The translations under genes and the position numbers were made by a program. Shown one piece after another: positions 7,767-16,600 of a DNA stretch of 38,124 bases. Origin of the DNA: Helicobacter rodentium ATCC 700285 (GTDB taxonomy: Bacteria; Campylobacterota; Campylobacteria; Campylobacterales; Helicobacteraceae). The stretch covers positions 1-38,124 of the forward strand of contig NZ_JHWC01000014.1 in the NCBI RefSeq assembly GCF_000687535.1. The letters are read 5' to 3'. Position 1 is the first letter of the stretch; each line of letters begins with the position of its first letter. The notes under the pieces were generated by a model, which was not told the DNA's origin, did not search any database, and saw only the letters and a list, made by a program, of their open reading frames with translations.

Positions 7767-8045
7767 GTGGTGGAAAGAAAGAGCATATTAAACTTTAGTA
7801 AATTTAAGATTTTGAATCAATTGTATTTTGATTTGATGGTGATAGTTATTGCGGGTTCTGTGATTGGTTTAATTTTAGCTTTTAAATTCTTCGCCTATGA
7901 AGATGTTTGGAGTTTTTTTCAAGATTATTTTATATTGATTGTTCTCTTTGTGATAATGCTTGTAGGTCTGTTTGATTGTTTAAAAGGGATAAGGAAGTAT
8001 AAAGAGATTTTAAAGAATCATCAGCATTTAGACTTTGAAAGTTGA
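7767..8045 (+). CDS. Small two-helix membrane protein
   Basis: A 92-residue protein starting at GTG 7767 with GAGGGG five bases upstream; the next codon is also GTG. Two hydrophobic segments, about residues 22-45 (LMVIVIAGSVIGLILAFKF) and 55-72 (FILIVLFVIMLVGLF), are followed by a basic tail, which predicts an inner-membrane protein with both ends in the cytoplasm. I do not recognise the family. It has its own promoter, lies between the origin and the exclusion lipoprotein gene, and converges on the latter. It could be a surface or inner-membrane exclusion partner or a bacteriocin-type immunity protein; neither is shown by the sequence. Confidence 0.7.
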   Translation: MVERKSILNFSKFKILNQLYFDLMVIVIAGSVIGLILAFKFFAYEDVWSFFQDYFILIVLFVIMLVGLFDCLKGIRKYKEILKNHQHLDFES

Positions 8046-8114
8046 TTTTATATTTTTAGAGCCGCGCGATGTTTTTGAATTTCTGTATAACATTAGTTAT
8101 TATTAATTACTAAG

Positions 8115-8141
8115 AGTAACTATTAATATATAATAGTTACT
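8115..8141. repeat. Large palindrome between convergent genes, AGTAACTATTA box family
   Basis: Arms AGTAACTATTA (8115-8125) and TAATAGTTACT (8131-8141) are perfectly complementary with a 5-base spacer. The same AGTAACTATTA box occurs in four other gaps of the plasmid, listed separately. Confidence 0.7.
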
Positions 8142-8156
8142 AATGTATAGCAGTAT

Positions 8157-8498
8157 TTATTGTGATTTTTGATTGTTGTTTCTTTTAAAATGTTTTGCAA
8201 TATCTTCATCTGTAATATTTCCAAAATCTGTTACAGAATTCATAAAATTTGCGCTGTAAGCATTTTCACAATCTGCATATTCATTGCTAGGATTTCCATT
8301 TAAATATTTTAGTTGTTCCTTTTCAAGCTTTTCGCTCCCCTCTGGAAACTTTTTCTTACATTCTGCAACTTTTGCTTCCAACTCCTTAGCATTTTTTGGG
8401 TCAGAATAATACTCCACAGACTTTGGCTCACTTGAACAAGCAGAAAATACACCAGCAACAATTGCACCTAATAAACCTAATTTAACCGCTCTTTTCAT
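8157..8498 (-). CDS. eexN: EexN-family entry exclusion lipoprotein
   Basis: A 113-residue protein with a lipoprotein signal ending in the lipobox FSAC (Cys at residue 21). The mature part has the EexN pattern: SVEYYSDPKNAKELEAKVAEC, a Cys, then NPSNEYADCENAYSAN. EexN proteins block redundant entry of the same plasmid by acting on the incoming mating apparatus. The last ~20 residues contain ITDEDIAKHFKRN, identical to the end of the VirB5-like protein, and the DNA there is nearly identical (38 bp, one mismatch). The gene has an AGTAACTATTA box just upstream (8523-8542), which suggests control in common with other units. Confidence 0.85.
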   Translation of the reverse strand: MKRAVKLGLLGAIVAGVFSACSSEPKSVEYYSDPKNAKELEAKVAECKKKFPEGSEKLEKEQLKYLNGNPSNEYADCENAYSANFMNSVTDFGNITDEDIAKHFKRNNNQKSQ

Positions 8499-8522
8499 TT
8501 TTCTACCTTTTTGTTAATTTAA

Positions 8523-8542
8523 AGTAACTATTATATATTATT
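8523..8542. promoter_or_regulatory. AGTAACTATTA box upstream of eexN
   Basis: AGTAACTATTATATATTATT matches the corresponding part of the longer repeats at 20345-20409 and 21792-21856. It lies 25 bp ahead of the eexN start. A shared operator or promoter element is the likely role. Confidence 0.55.
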
Positions 8543-8563
8543 GTTTATTAATATATACAAAAA

Positions 8564-9787
8564 TTACCTTGTAATGTCTTGCTCTTTGTGCGCAATGTGA
8601 GCGGATTTAAAGGTGTCAAGTTTTTTGTGAAAATCAGGTATGCTTAGCTGTTTTTTCACTTCATCAAGACCTTTATTTAAATAAATATCATTAAAATCAC
8701 TCATTCCTTGTTCTGCCTCTTTATTGGTGATTTGCGGGATGATGATTTTAATATCAGGGAATTTTTTTTGGATTTCCTTTGCAGTTTCTACTCCAACATT
8801 AGAAAGCCCTTGCAATTCTCTTTTTTTGTCATTATCTGCTATTAAAGTGATAGGAGTGTTTTGAAATTTGGCTTTCAGAACTTCAACAATTTTTGGTAGG
8901 TTTCCAGCATCTACACCCATAATTACAGGTTTGTTGAGTGCTTTATAAATTGTGGCTGTAGTAGCAAAGCCTTCTGCTATAATAAATTCTTTGCAATACT
9001 CCAAACTTTTAGCTCCTATGATATGAAAACAACCAGACTTTCGCGCAGAATATTCTATGCCCTGTTCTTTTTCTTCTTTGGTTCTTATGATTCCGATAAT
9101 TTTATCTCCATTGGGAAAGATTCTTTGGACAGACCATATTTTGTTGTTCTCATCTTTTAAAGGAATCAGTAAAGATCCTTTGGAATCTTGCTTTAGATAA
9201 AAATTTTCATTAAAACCTTTTTTAAGCAAATAAGGGTGATTGGATTTTGCCCAATTTGCATTTTGATATTCTTCTTCAATTTTAAGAGCGGTTTTTTCTT
9301 GTAGCTCCAAAATTTCTTGTTTATTATTTTTTGTGGAAGCTACAACTTTTTTTTGATGAGGAGCTTGATAGTTAGTAATAGTTTGCTTTAATTCTGAAGG
9401 CATTTTCCAATTTTCTTTAATGCCTGTTTTGAAATTTTGGATAAAACCTGCGGGATATTCATCCAAGAAACCGCTATAAGCCCCGCTTGTTTCTCTGCCT
9501 CTATCAGTAGTGGTTTTTACTCTATGAATCTTTCCATCCATAATGGGTGAGCCATCAATAATTAATCCTTGTTTCTCCAAAGCATTTTTAAAAGCAGAAA
9601 GTATTTCTTGCTCATCAAATGAAAATTCTTTTTTTTGTTGCGGATACAACCATTGCGAAAAAATATTTTTATCTAAAGTTTTTGGAGCAAACCATTTTTT
9701 TTCTTTATCGTCCCACATTGCTCCTAGCAATCTTGCTTTTTCTTTGTCTTTAAATGGAACATAAAGATAAATTCTTTTTTGCGGCAT
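8564..9787 (-). CDS. DUF5710/TOPRIM conjugative primase (TraC-like)
   Basis: A 407-residue protein. Residues 3-37 (RIYLYVPFKDKEKARLLGA...) are a DUF5710 domain. The C-terminal half is a TOPRIM domain, with the acidic motif FIIAEGFATTATIYKA near residue 265, VIMGVDAGN near 290 and LIADNDKKRE near 316. Proteins of this kind are plasmid primases; related RP4 TraC and ColIb Sog primases are known to be sent into the recipient during mating. The extreme C-terminus reads FHKKLDTFK, an instance of the tail shared by seven plasmid proteins, which would fit a transported primase. It starts 12 bp after the stop of the preceding gene, so it is in an operon with the two genes upstream. Confidence 0.85.
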   Translation of the reverse strand: MPQKRIYLYVPFKDKEKARLLGAMWDDKEKKWFAPKTLDKNIFSQWLYPQQKKEFSFDEQEILSAFKNALEKQGLIIDGSPIMDGKIHRVKTTTDRGRETSGAYSGFLDEYPAGFIQNFKTGIKENWKMPSELKQTITNYQAPHQKKVVASTKNNKQEILELQEKTALKIEEEYQNANWAKSNHPYLLKKGFNENFYLKQDSKGSLLIPLKDENNKIWSVQRIFPNGDKIIGIIRTKEEKEQGIEYSARKSGCFHIIGAKSLEYCKEFIIAEGFATTATIYKALNKPVIMGVDAGNLPKIVEVLKAKFQNTPITLIADNDKKRELQGLSNVGVETAKEIQKKFPDIKIIIPQITNKEAEQGMSDFNDIYLNKGLDEVKKQLSIPDFHKKLDTFKSAHIAHKEQDITR

Positions 9788-9798
9788 AATTTATCCTT

Positions 9799-10419
9799 TT
9801 ATCTATTTAAAGAGCGAGTTTTATCTGCTGTTATTTCTTTATCAAATTGCTTTTTATTTAGTTTTTTTTTGAAAAATTCACTCATTTTTTGCTTAAAAAA
9901 TGATGGTTCTTTTGTTGAAAGTTGATTTTCTTTATTATAGTCTTTTCTAGCTTCTGAAAAAGACTTAGAAAATGTTAATACCATTGCAGCAATATCTTTA
10001 TTGACTATTTCAGATAAATCTTTTAAAGCTTTAAAAGTGCCATCTAACATTTGATCATAAGTTGTTGGTTTGTAGCTACCAACTTGATTGTTAAGATTTT
10101 CTTTTGTGTTAGGATTTATACTCTCTTTATTTATTTGAGAGCTTCCAATATTAATGAGATGATCAATTCCTTTTTGAAAATTTTTATCTCCAAGTCTTAT
10201 ATTCAACGGAATTTTTTCTTTATCTGTAATGATTTCAAAATTAATAAATTGATTTGAAAAATCTTTTTTTAATAAACTTTCGGCGATGTCAAATGTCTTT
10301 ATGGTATTAAAGAATTTATTAACATCTTCTCCCTCATAAGTTCCTTCCTGTATTGCTTCTTTATAATGCTCATTCAATTTGCTTACATCAGTCACTTTGA
10401 TTTTGTAATTCTGTTCCAT
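9799..10419 (-). CDS. Hypothetical accessory protein with shared C-terminal tail
   Basis: The start is taken as the ATG at 10419 (MEQNYKIKVTDVSKL), which has GGAG seven bases upstream; a longer frame from 10464 lacks a ribosome site. The 206-residue product has no signal peptide or membrane segment. I do not recognise a family. The middle has a helical stretch (LKDLSEIVNKDIAAMVLTFSK). The C-terminus has FKQKMSEFFKKK followed by a basic stretch ending SLNR, the tail seen on VapD, the primase, Rha-2 and others. The gene overlaps the preceding gene by 32 bp and precedes the primase, and the unit diverges from the relaxase operon across oriT. Confidence 0.75.
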   Translation of the reverse strand: MEQNYKIKVTDVSKLNEHYKEAIQEGTYEGEDVNKFFNTIKTFDIAESLLKKDFSNQFINFEIITDKEKIPLNIRLGDKNFQKGIDHLINIGSSQINKESINPNTKENLNNQVGSYKPTTYDQMLDGTFKALKDLSEIVNKDIAAMVLTFSKSFSEARKDYNKENQLSTKEPSFFKQKMSEFFKKKLNKKQFDKEITADKTRSLNR

Positions 10420-10726
10420 TTTTATTCTCCAGAGTATTTTTTGTTTTGTTGTTTTTTGCGTCATCTATTCTATCTGTATTTTTATTAAAAGAGCATAAAC
10501 TATTTATTGTAGCCATAGCGTCTTTAGTATTTTTGCAGTCAAATTTTTCTATAAGCAGATTAAACTCGTTTATAAAATTATCACATTCTTCAAAATCTTT
10601 GAGTAATGCCACAGAAAGTTTTTTATATATACGCTCTTTCTTTTCTTTTTCTTTTTGGCGTAATTTCTTTAATTTCTCATCATACTCACGCTTTAACTCT
10701 TCTATCATTTTACTTTCTTGAAGCAT
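10388..10726 (-). CDS. Small coiled-coil protein next to oriT
   Basis: A 112-residue protein; the first ~45 residues are very rich in Lys and Glu (LKREYDEKLKKLRQKEKEKK), a likely coiled coil. The second half contains LLKDFEECDNFINEFNLLIEKFDC and a short Asn/Lys-rich end. No family is recognised. It is the first gene of the leftward unit from the oriT region and overlaps the next gene. Its size, charge and position resemble relaxosome accessory proteins, but that is only contextual inference. Confidence 0.65.
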   Translation of the reverse strand: MLQESKMIEELKREYDEKLKKLRQKEKEKKERIYKKLSVALLKDFEECDNFINEFNLLIEKFDCKNTKDAMATINSLCSFNKNTDRIDDAKNNKTKNTLENKNGTELQNQSD

Positions 10727-10833
10727 AATTAATCCCTTTAAAAATTATATAAATTGCATTATTCCAAAATAAACTTAATATCTTATAAAGCTTGATATTG
10801 TAAAATTCTCAAAATTTAAATAATCTATGAAAT

Positions 10834-10901
10834 GCAGGATAGGCAAAAACGCCGAAAAGTTATATAAAACTTTTCATCTTATTTTGCAGAATAAACTCTG
10901 C
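10834..10901. other. oriT: Origin of transfer (oriT) with IncP/MOBP-type nick site
   Basis: On the minus strand CCTATCCTG|C reads from 10843 to 10834. TATCCTG|C matches the YATCCTG|Y nick consensus of IncP-type (MOBP) origins, so the predicted nick lies between 10835 and 10834. On the 5' side of the nick on the cut strand there are an 8-bp inverted repeat (GAAAAGTT at 10854-10861, AACTTTTC at 10868-10875) and a shorter one (GCAGA/TCTGC at 10886-10890 and 10897-10901). The site lies in the 211-bp gap between divergent units, next to mobC and the relaxase gene, the usual place for oriT. Confidence 0.8.
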
Positions 10902-10937
10902 GAGGCTCATTTTGATTATTAAAATAAGGATATTTTT

Positions 10938-11480
10938 ATGAAAAAATACTTGCTAACAATTGAAACAGATAATCTTGATTTTTTAAATAAAATTAAGTTG
11001 GAAACCAAGTCATCAATCAACAAGATTATCAATTATATCATTAGAGATTATCAAGAAAATAAGGATATTTATGTAAATAATAATTTTAAATTACTTGATA
11101 ATATACACCAAAATAAGAATGAAAATTTTAGAGAAATAAGAATAAGATTAAGTGATGATGAATTTAATCTATTAAAAGAAACTGCCTCATATAATGGTTT
11201 TAGAAGTGTATCCAAAGAAGCAAAATTTAGACTGATAAATTCTTTAAATAAAAACAAATTTTTTGCAAATGCAGAGCTAATTGCATTTATGAAAACTAGG
11301 ACAGAAATTAATTCCATAGGTAAAAATATTTATCAATTATTAAAGGTTCTTAGAAGTAATAATTTAGTTAAAATCAATGAAGATAATCTTAAAAATACCA
11401 TTGATAGTGTTAGAGATAAAATAGATATATTGTCTGATACTCTTGGCAAAATTATTGAGGTTAATAACCAAAGAGTTTAA
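10938..11480 (+). CDS. mobC: MobC-like relaxosome accessory protein
   Basis: A 180-residue protein, ATG preceded by AAGGA seven bases upstream. Residues ~60-105 (REIRIRLSDDEFNLLKETASYNGFRSVSKEAKFRLIN) have the pattern of a ribbon-helix-helix-type DNA-binding domain. The C-terminal part, FMKTRTEINSIGKNIYQLLKVL followed by a coiled coil, matches the MobC family of mobilisation proteins, which open the nick region for the relaxase. The first ~50 residues form another short helical segment (SSINKIINYIIRDYQ). It ends immediately before the relaxase ATG with no gap. Confidence 0.82.
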   Translation: MKKYLLTIETDNLDFLNKIKLETKSSINKIINYIIRDYQENKDIYVNNNFKLLDNIHQNKNENFREIRIRLSDDEFNLLKETASYNGFRSVSKEAKFRLINSLNKNKFFANAELIAFMKTRTEINSIGKNIYQLLKVLRSNNLVKINEDNLKNTIDSVRDKIDILSDTLGKIIEVNNQRV

Positions 11481-12857
11481 ATGTCTCGCCTTAGAATATT
11501 TGATGATGAGATAATTGCAAAAAAAGTTTTTACCAAAATAGAAAGTGCTTCAAAGCTTCCATTAAATTATATAAATAAAAATAGAAATAATTATATTAAA
11601 AATTCAAAGACAGGTAAGCTTTCTAGTAAAAATATGTTTAGAAAAAATACTGAAGTCGTTGTTAAAGTTACTTCAGGTTCTAAAAATTTTCAAGCACTTT
11701 CAAGACATATAAATTATATTTCTCGCAATGGAAATGTTGAATTAATTTCTAATGATTTTGATAGATATGTAGGAGAAGATGAGATCTTAGATGTAAAAAG
11801 ATTTTTTAGAAATGAAGGTGTTCCTATTCCATCTTATAAAGATGGAGCAAAAGAGAAAAAGCATACTATTAATATGGTTTTTTCTATGAAGGAACATTCT
11901 GCTGCTCCAAAAGAAAAATTACAACAAGCGGCAATGACTGCTTTAAAAAGAATGTATCCTGATAATTTTTTTGTAGCTGCTTTTCATGGTGATACAGATA
12001 ATCCACATTGTCATATCTGTTTAAAAATTGCAAATCAAAATGGCAAAAGAATTAATCTAAGAAAAGCAGATTTAGCAAATCTAAGAATAGAATTTGCTAA
12101 AGCATTAAATGAATTAGGTGTTGAAGCAACAGCTACAAATAAAAGACAAAGAGAAGCAGAAAAGAATCAAGAATTATCCATTAAAACAAGTAAAGAAAAT
12201 CCAACCCATCAAACTCCAAAAATAAAAATGCACTACTACCAAGTCTTAGATTTTGGAAATGCTAATTATCAATTTAGTGCCGATAAAAATGCAAAGAAAA
12301 GTTATTATGTGAGCTATAAAACCAAAAAGGGAATTGCTACAATTTGGGGACAAGATTTAGAAAGGGCTGTAAAAGAAAATAAAGTTTTAAGGGGGGAATA
12401 TGCAAGATTTAAAATAGTAGGACAAGAGGAATATGAGATAAAAAGAAAAGTGAAAATTAAAGGAGAGTGGAGAGAAGCTGCTAAAATTCTAAAAAAACCT
12501 ATTTGGGATGTTTCTGTTATTGGTAGAGAGAAAGAATTAAAACAAATTCCCAAAAAGATAGATAAACAAAGATATAGAATTATACAAGATAAAGGAGTTA
12601 ATCGTGAGAGAGATTATACAAAACAATATAGACAGAGAGTCTTACAAGAGCTCGGTAATAAATCAGTTAAAAGAGGAGCTGTTGCCAACAAAGGAAACTC
12701 TTTGCGAGTATTGTCCAAAGAGCCTATGGTTTATGACGCAAAACGAACTCAAATGCTTTTGCACATCAATGCACTCAATCAGTTACAGCAAGGAAACAGA
12801 GGACGACCCGATAATAACTTGCGACGGACAGATATTAGGATTAATAGAAATGAATGA
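11481..12857 (+). CDS. MOBP relaxase (VirD2/TraI type)
   Basis: A 458-residue relaxase/mobilisation nuclease. The likely catalytic Tyr lies in the motif ALSRHINYISRNG (about residue 78). The metal-binding histidine motif FHGDTDNPHCHICLKI lies near residue 170, the HxD...NPHxH signature of VirD2-type relaxases. It nicks the adjacent oriT and pilots the strand to the recipient. The C-terminal 150 residues are basic and probably disordered, ending RRTDIRINRNE. The arginine-rich end may be the transfer signal. Its last 254 bp overlap a second gene in another frame (12604-12873). Confidence 0.93.
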   Translation: MSRLRIFDDEIIAKKVFTKIESASKLPLNYINKNRNNYIKNSKTGKLSSKNMFRKNTEVVVKVTSGSKNFQALSRHINYISRNGNVELISNDFDRYVGEDEILDVKRFFRNEGVPIPSYKDGAKEKKHTINMVFSMKEHSAAPKEKLQQAAMTALKRMYPDNFFVAAFHGDTDNPHCHICLKIANQNGKRINLRKADLANLRIEFAKALNELGVEATATNKRQREAEKNQELSIKTSKENPTHQTPKIKMHYYQVLDFGNANYQFSADKNAKKSYYVSYKTKKGIATIWGQDLERAVKENKVLRGEYARFKIVGQEEYEIKRKVKIKGEWREAAKILKKPIWDVSVIGREKELKQIPKKIDKQRYRIIQDKGVNRERDYTKQYRQRVLQELGNKSVKRGAVANKGNSLRVLSKEPMVYDAKRTQMLLHINALNQLQQGNRGRPDNNLRRTDIRINRNE

Positions 12858-12873
12858 AGCCACTAAGGAGTAA
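12604..12873 (+). CDS. Overprinted small Cys-containing protein at the relaxase 3' end
   Basis: An 89-residue frame starting at GTG 12604, with AAAGGAG six bases upstream. It overlaps the relaxase gene in a different frame for 254 bp and ends three bases before the next start. The product is acidic and well mixed in composition: LKEELLPTKETLCEYCPKSL, then NELKCFCTSMHSIS and PIITCDGQILGLIEMNE. The pairs CxxC and CxC plus a further Cys suggest metal binding. The overlapping relaxase tail is low-complexity and basic, so it could tolerate a second frame. I do not recognise the family, but the ribosome site and composition support real translation. Confidence 0.7.
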   Translation: MREIIQNNIDRESYKSSVINQLKEELLPTKETLCEYCPKSLWFMTQNELKCFCTSMHSISYSKETEDDPIITCDGQILGLIEMNEATKE

Positions 12874-12876
12874 AAG

Positions 12877-13575
12877 TTGAAAGAAGAGCTTTATACTAGC
12901 AAATTTTATGTCTCCAAAAAAGGAGATAAAGAAGTATGCTTTAAATTAGGTTTTGAGGTAGAGGCAATTGGAAACAACAAAGAATTTTATTCTGTTGAAA
13001 TATGGGCAATTATAGATTATCAATATTTAAAAAATGGAGAAAATATTATTCCAAACACTAGCAAAATGAGAAATTCTTGGAAGTTGAAATATGAGTATAA
13101 TGAGCGGTGGAACTTCCATTCTTCCATAATGATTCATCCTGATTATAGATCTCTTGGCATAGGAACATTTGTAATTAATAAAATGTTAGAAATTGCTTTA
13201 AACTATGTTCCAACAGGTAGGCTTGTTGGAAAATTGAGTTTCGTAGATGAAGAAGATGAAGATAACCACAAAAGAAGAGACACATTATATAAAGATTTAG
13301 GTTTTATATTTAATGATAATAACACATATTTTAGTATAGATGAAATTAGCAATTTAAAACTAAGGAAAGAGTTTGATTATATTCAAGAGCTTTCTTTTGC
13401 TAATGTGTTATGCCAATTAAAAAAAATGCAATATGAAAAAGAAACAAATGATAAACTTATAAAATACTATAGAGATAATTCAATCAAAGCCGATAATGAC
13501 ATTCGCTCAAAAAATAAATTAATATTTTCTCTTTTAATTGTATTAGCTCTGTTGATTATCAATATATTAATTTGA
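12877..13575 (+). CDS. GNAT acetyltransferase with C-terminal membrane anchor
   Basis: A 232-residue protein starting at TTG 12877, with AAGGAG six bases upstream. The acetyl-CoA binding motif of GNAT enzymes is visible as IHPDYRSLGIGTFVINKMLE (R-x2-G-x-G), near residues 87-106. The last ~20 residues (LIFSLLIVLALLIINILI) are a hydrophobic segment at the very end, predicting a tail-anchored protein with the catalytic domain in the cytoplasm. It follows the relaxase and the overprinted gene, so it is in the mobilisation operon. The substrate is unknown. GNAT toxins of the TacT type are smaller and follow an RHH antitoxin, which is not the arrangement here. Confidence 0.75.
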   Translation: MKEELYTSKFYVSKKGDKEVCFKLGFEVEAIGNNKEFYSVEIWAIIDYQYLKNGENIIPNTSKMRNSWKLKYEYNERWNFHSSIMIHPDYRSLGIGTFVINKMLEIALNYVPTGRLVGKLSFVDEEDEDNHKRRDTLYKDLGFIFNDNNTYFSIDEISNLKLRKEFDYIQELSFANVLCQLKKMQYEKETNDKLIKYYRDNSIKADNDIRSKNKLIFSLLIVLALLIINILI

Positions 13576-13638
13576 AAGCACAATGAGTTATCCATTTAAA
13601 TATTATTAAAAGACTCCTCAATACGCTAATTGCAAAAA

Positions 13639-16600
13639 TTAATTTAGTTGCAAATCGTTTTCCTTTGCAATTTCATTGCTCTTATTTAGACTTTCTAAAA
13701 TACCAGCAGACTTTGGAGTAAAACTGCTTTTATAATCTTTTTGCTTACTCATTTTTTCTATTTCGCTCATTACAGCGCGATTGTCTTCTCTTAGGGCTTC
13801 CAAATAGTCTTTTCTCTTATAAGCGGGAGTATTCTCTCCTGTAACGCTTTTTAACTCTGTAATTTCTGCCTCCAATTTTTGAATTTGTGAATCTTTTGAG
13901 GATATGAATTTTTCTAAATTATTATAGAAATTATTAACTTTTGTCATAAATCCCCTAAAGCTCACTTCATTTGCTAAAGACAGAAGCTGACTATCTTGCT
14001 TATATACTAGATTTTCAGGTTCTACAAATGTTTTGCCATCCAAAGTTGAAATATAAAAGCTAAGTGTATCTAGCGATGTTTTCTCTCCACTGATTAACAA
14101 GCCTTTATACTCAAGAATTTTATATTCTTTTTGATAGTCTTTAGAAATAGCCTCAATATTCTTATCAAAAATTAATTCTATTTCCTTTTGCTTTCCTTTA
14201 TTGCTATCGCTATTATCGTCTTTGAAAACAATAAAATCCTTAGCAACATTCTCATCGCTTTGAATTTCGTAATATTTTCCTTGAAAATTTTCATTATTAT
14301 TTAGCTCCGCGATACCTTTTAAAGTCTTGTATGCCAATACATTATTTTTTAAATAATCAACCTTAGAGATATTGTTTTTAAGGCTCTCTTCATTATTGTG
14401 GATTTGTCTCTTATAGCCACTATAAAGCATTTCCTCTTGTCTTAAATCGCTGTTTAATTGCACCTGCAATAAAATAAGCGGATTTTCTGTGGCTTCTGCC
14501 TTCATTTCTGCGGCATCAGCTGCACCACTTGTAATATCCTCTAAGGTTCTTACGCTAGACCCAGCTTTTCTAAATTGTTCTATGGAACGAGCTTTACTTT
14601 CAATGACTTGCCACATCCTAGCATCATAGGTTCTTTCGGTGGCATATCTAAACTCTTTTACTCTAAAATTTTGTGGATCTCTCATAAAGAGTTCATTGCC
14701 TTGTCTGATAACCCTACCGCTTCTTTGTTCTAAATCACTAGGACGCCATGGACAATCTAAATGGTGTAAGGCTACAATTCTTTTTTGCACATTTGTTCCA
14801 GCACCCATTTTTTGAGTTGAGCCAATAAGAATTCTAGCTTTCCCAGAGTTCATATCTGCAAAAAGTTGTGCTTTTTGTAAATCTGTTTTTGAATCATGGA
14901 TAAAACGAATTTCATTTTGAGGAATACCCATAGAAACAAGCTTTTTTAAAATATCAGTATAAACATCAAATTTTGATTGTTCTGCTAAAAGCTCATCTAA
15001 ACTTTTATTGCTTTCTTCCTCTGTCTGTTCTATGGCTTCATTAATGTTGATAAACTCTTCTTCTTTGTCCTGCTTTGATTTTGGTGTTATTTCGTTATTA
15101 TCCAAAATAATTTTTTGTGAGTGTTGCTTTGGTGTTGATAAATCACAAAAGATTAATTGTGTGCCTTTGTCATTATTCCAAGTATTATACTCATTATAAA
15201 CATTCTCAACAAGTTTATTGATTTTAGAATCCGCATAATCATCATAATAGGGATTAATCAATCTAAAATCAAGACCAGCTTTTCTAGCGTCTGTGGTGCA
15301 AGCAAGTAAATTATTTCTTGAAATATCTTCTTGTTGATGTTCCATTCTCCAAACAATAGAGCCTTTATTCCACATTCCATTTTCATCTTGAATGCCTATA
15401 AATTCCGCTATGGCTTCACTTCGTGGAGCGACTACATTAATAGGCTTGTCATTATAGAGCTTTGGCACAAAATTTTTTTGAAATTTCATAATATCGGCAT
15501 TTGTTACAATATCTGCAACACTCTTATACATGGTGGAAAGTTCAGGAACATTTTTAAATTTATTGAATCTTGCGACTATTTTGTAATTAATTCCAGAGCT
15601 ATCAAGTTCCCACGCGTTTGTAACTTCTCCAAAAGTTGAAGCCCAAGCGTCAAAGCTTTGTATTCTTTTCTCCTCCAATACATCGGGTTGGATGTATCTT
15701 TGTAATGTGTAAAGCTCTGTAATGGAATTACTTATAGGAGTTCCTGTCAGAAAATAAAGCTTTTTGTTTTGCTCATGGATATATTTTGTTTTGCAATAAA
15801 GATCATAGGCTTTTTGTGAGCCTTTTAAATTGCCAAGACCACTTATATCGCCCATTGAAGTTGTAATGAGTAAATTTTTAAACTCGTGAGCTTCATCAAT
15901 AATTAAAGCATCAATTCCTAATTCTGAAAAATCTATTGCTTTAGATTTTCTATGTGCTGTTTGTAAATCTTCTAGTTTCACTTTGAAATTTTCAATGCGT
16001 TTTTCCAAGTCTTTAACAGAATATCGCATAGCATTCTCATCATTTTGTTTTTGCTCTAATGTTTCCTCTAAAATACTAATATCCTCCTCATATTGTTTTT
16101 TTATTATTTCATAAGGAGCAGGTATTAATTTAAATTGTGAATGCGTCATAATAATAGCGTCATAGTTATTTGTAGCAATTTTTGAAAAGAATTTTTCTCT
16201 ATTATCTTTTTTTAAATCATCATTGTTGGCGACTAAAATATTAGCATTCGCATAGGCGTGATAAAATTCATCATTCCATTGTCTTGCCAAGTGATTTGGA
16301 ACAACAATTAAAGGCTTATTTAAAAGACCCATTCTTTTTTGCTCCATGACCGAGCAAATTGCCACTAAGGTTTTTCCAGCACCCACTTGATGATCAAAAA
16401 TAATGCTATTTTCTTGAATCGCTCTGTATATTGCATTTTTTTGGTGTTTTTTGAGCGCAATGTTGGCATTGAAGTTTGGAAGGTTTAGATTATCCCCTTT
16501 GTATTGTGGCTCTATGTTGGTATTAAATCTTTCGTTGTAGATATTCTCTAAATCTGTGCGCCTATCATAGTCTTTGTAAATCCACTCTATAAACTCATTT

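Noticed and set aside
12877-13575. GNAT gene as a TacT/AtaT-type toxin
   Set aside because: Too long, membrane-anchored, and not preceded by an RHH antitoxin gene.
15331-15639. 102-codon opposite-strand frame in the DarB-like gene
   Set aside because: Antisense to a conserved helicase region, no ribosome site and no recognisable protein features.
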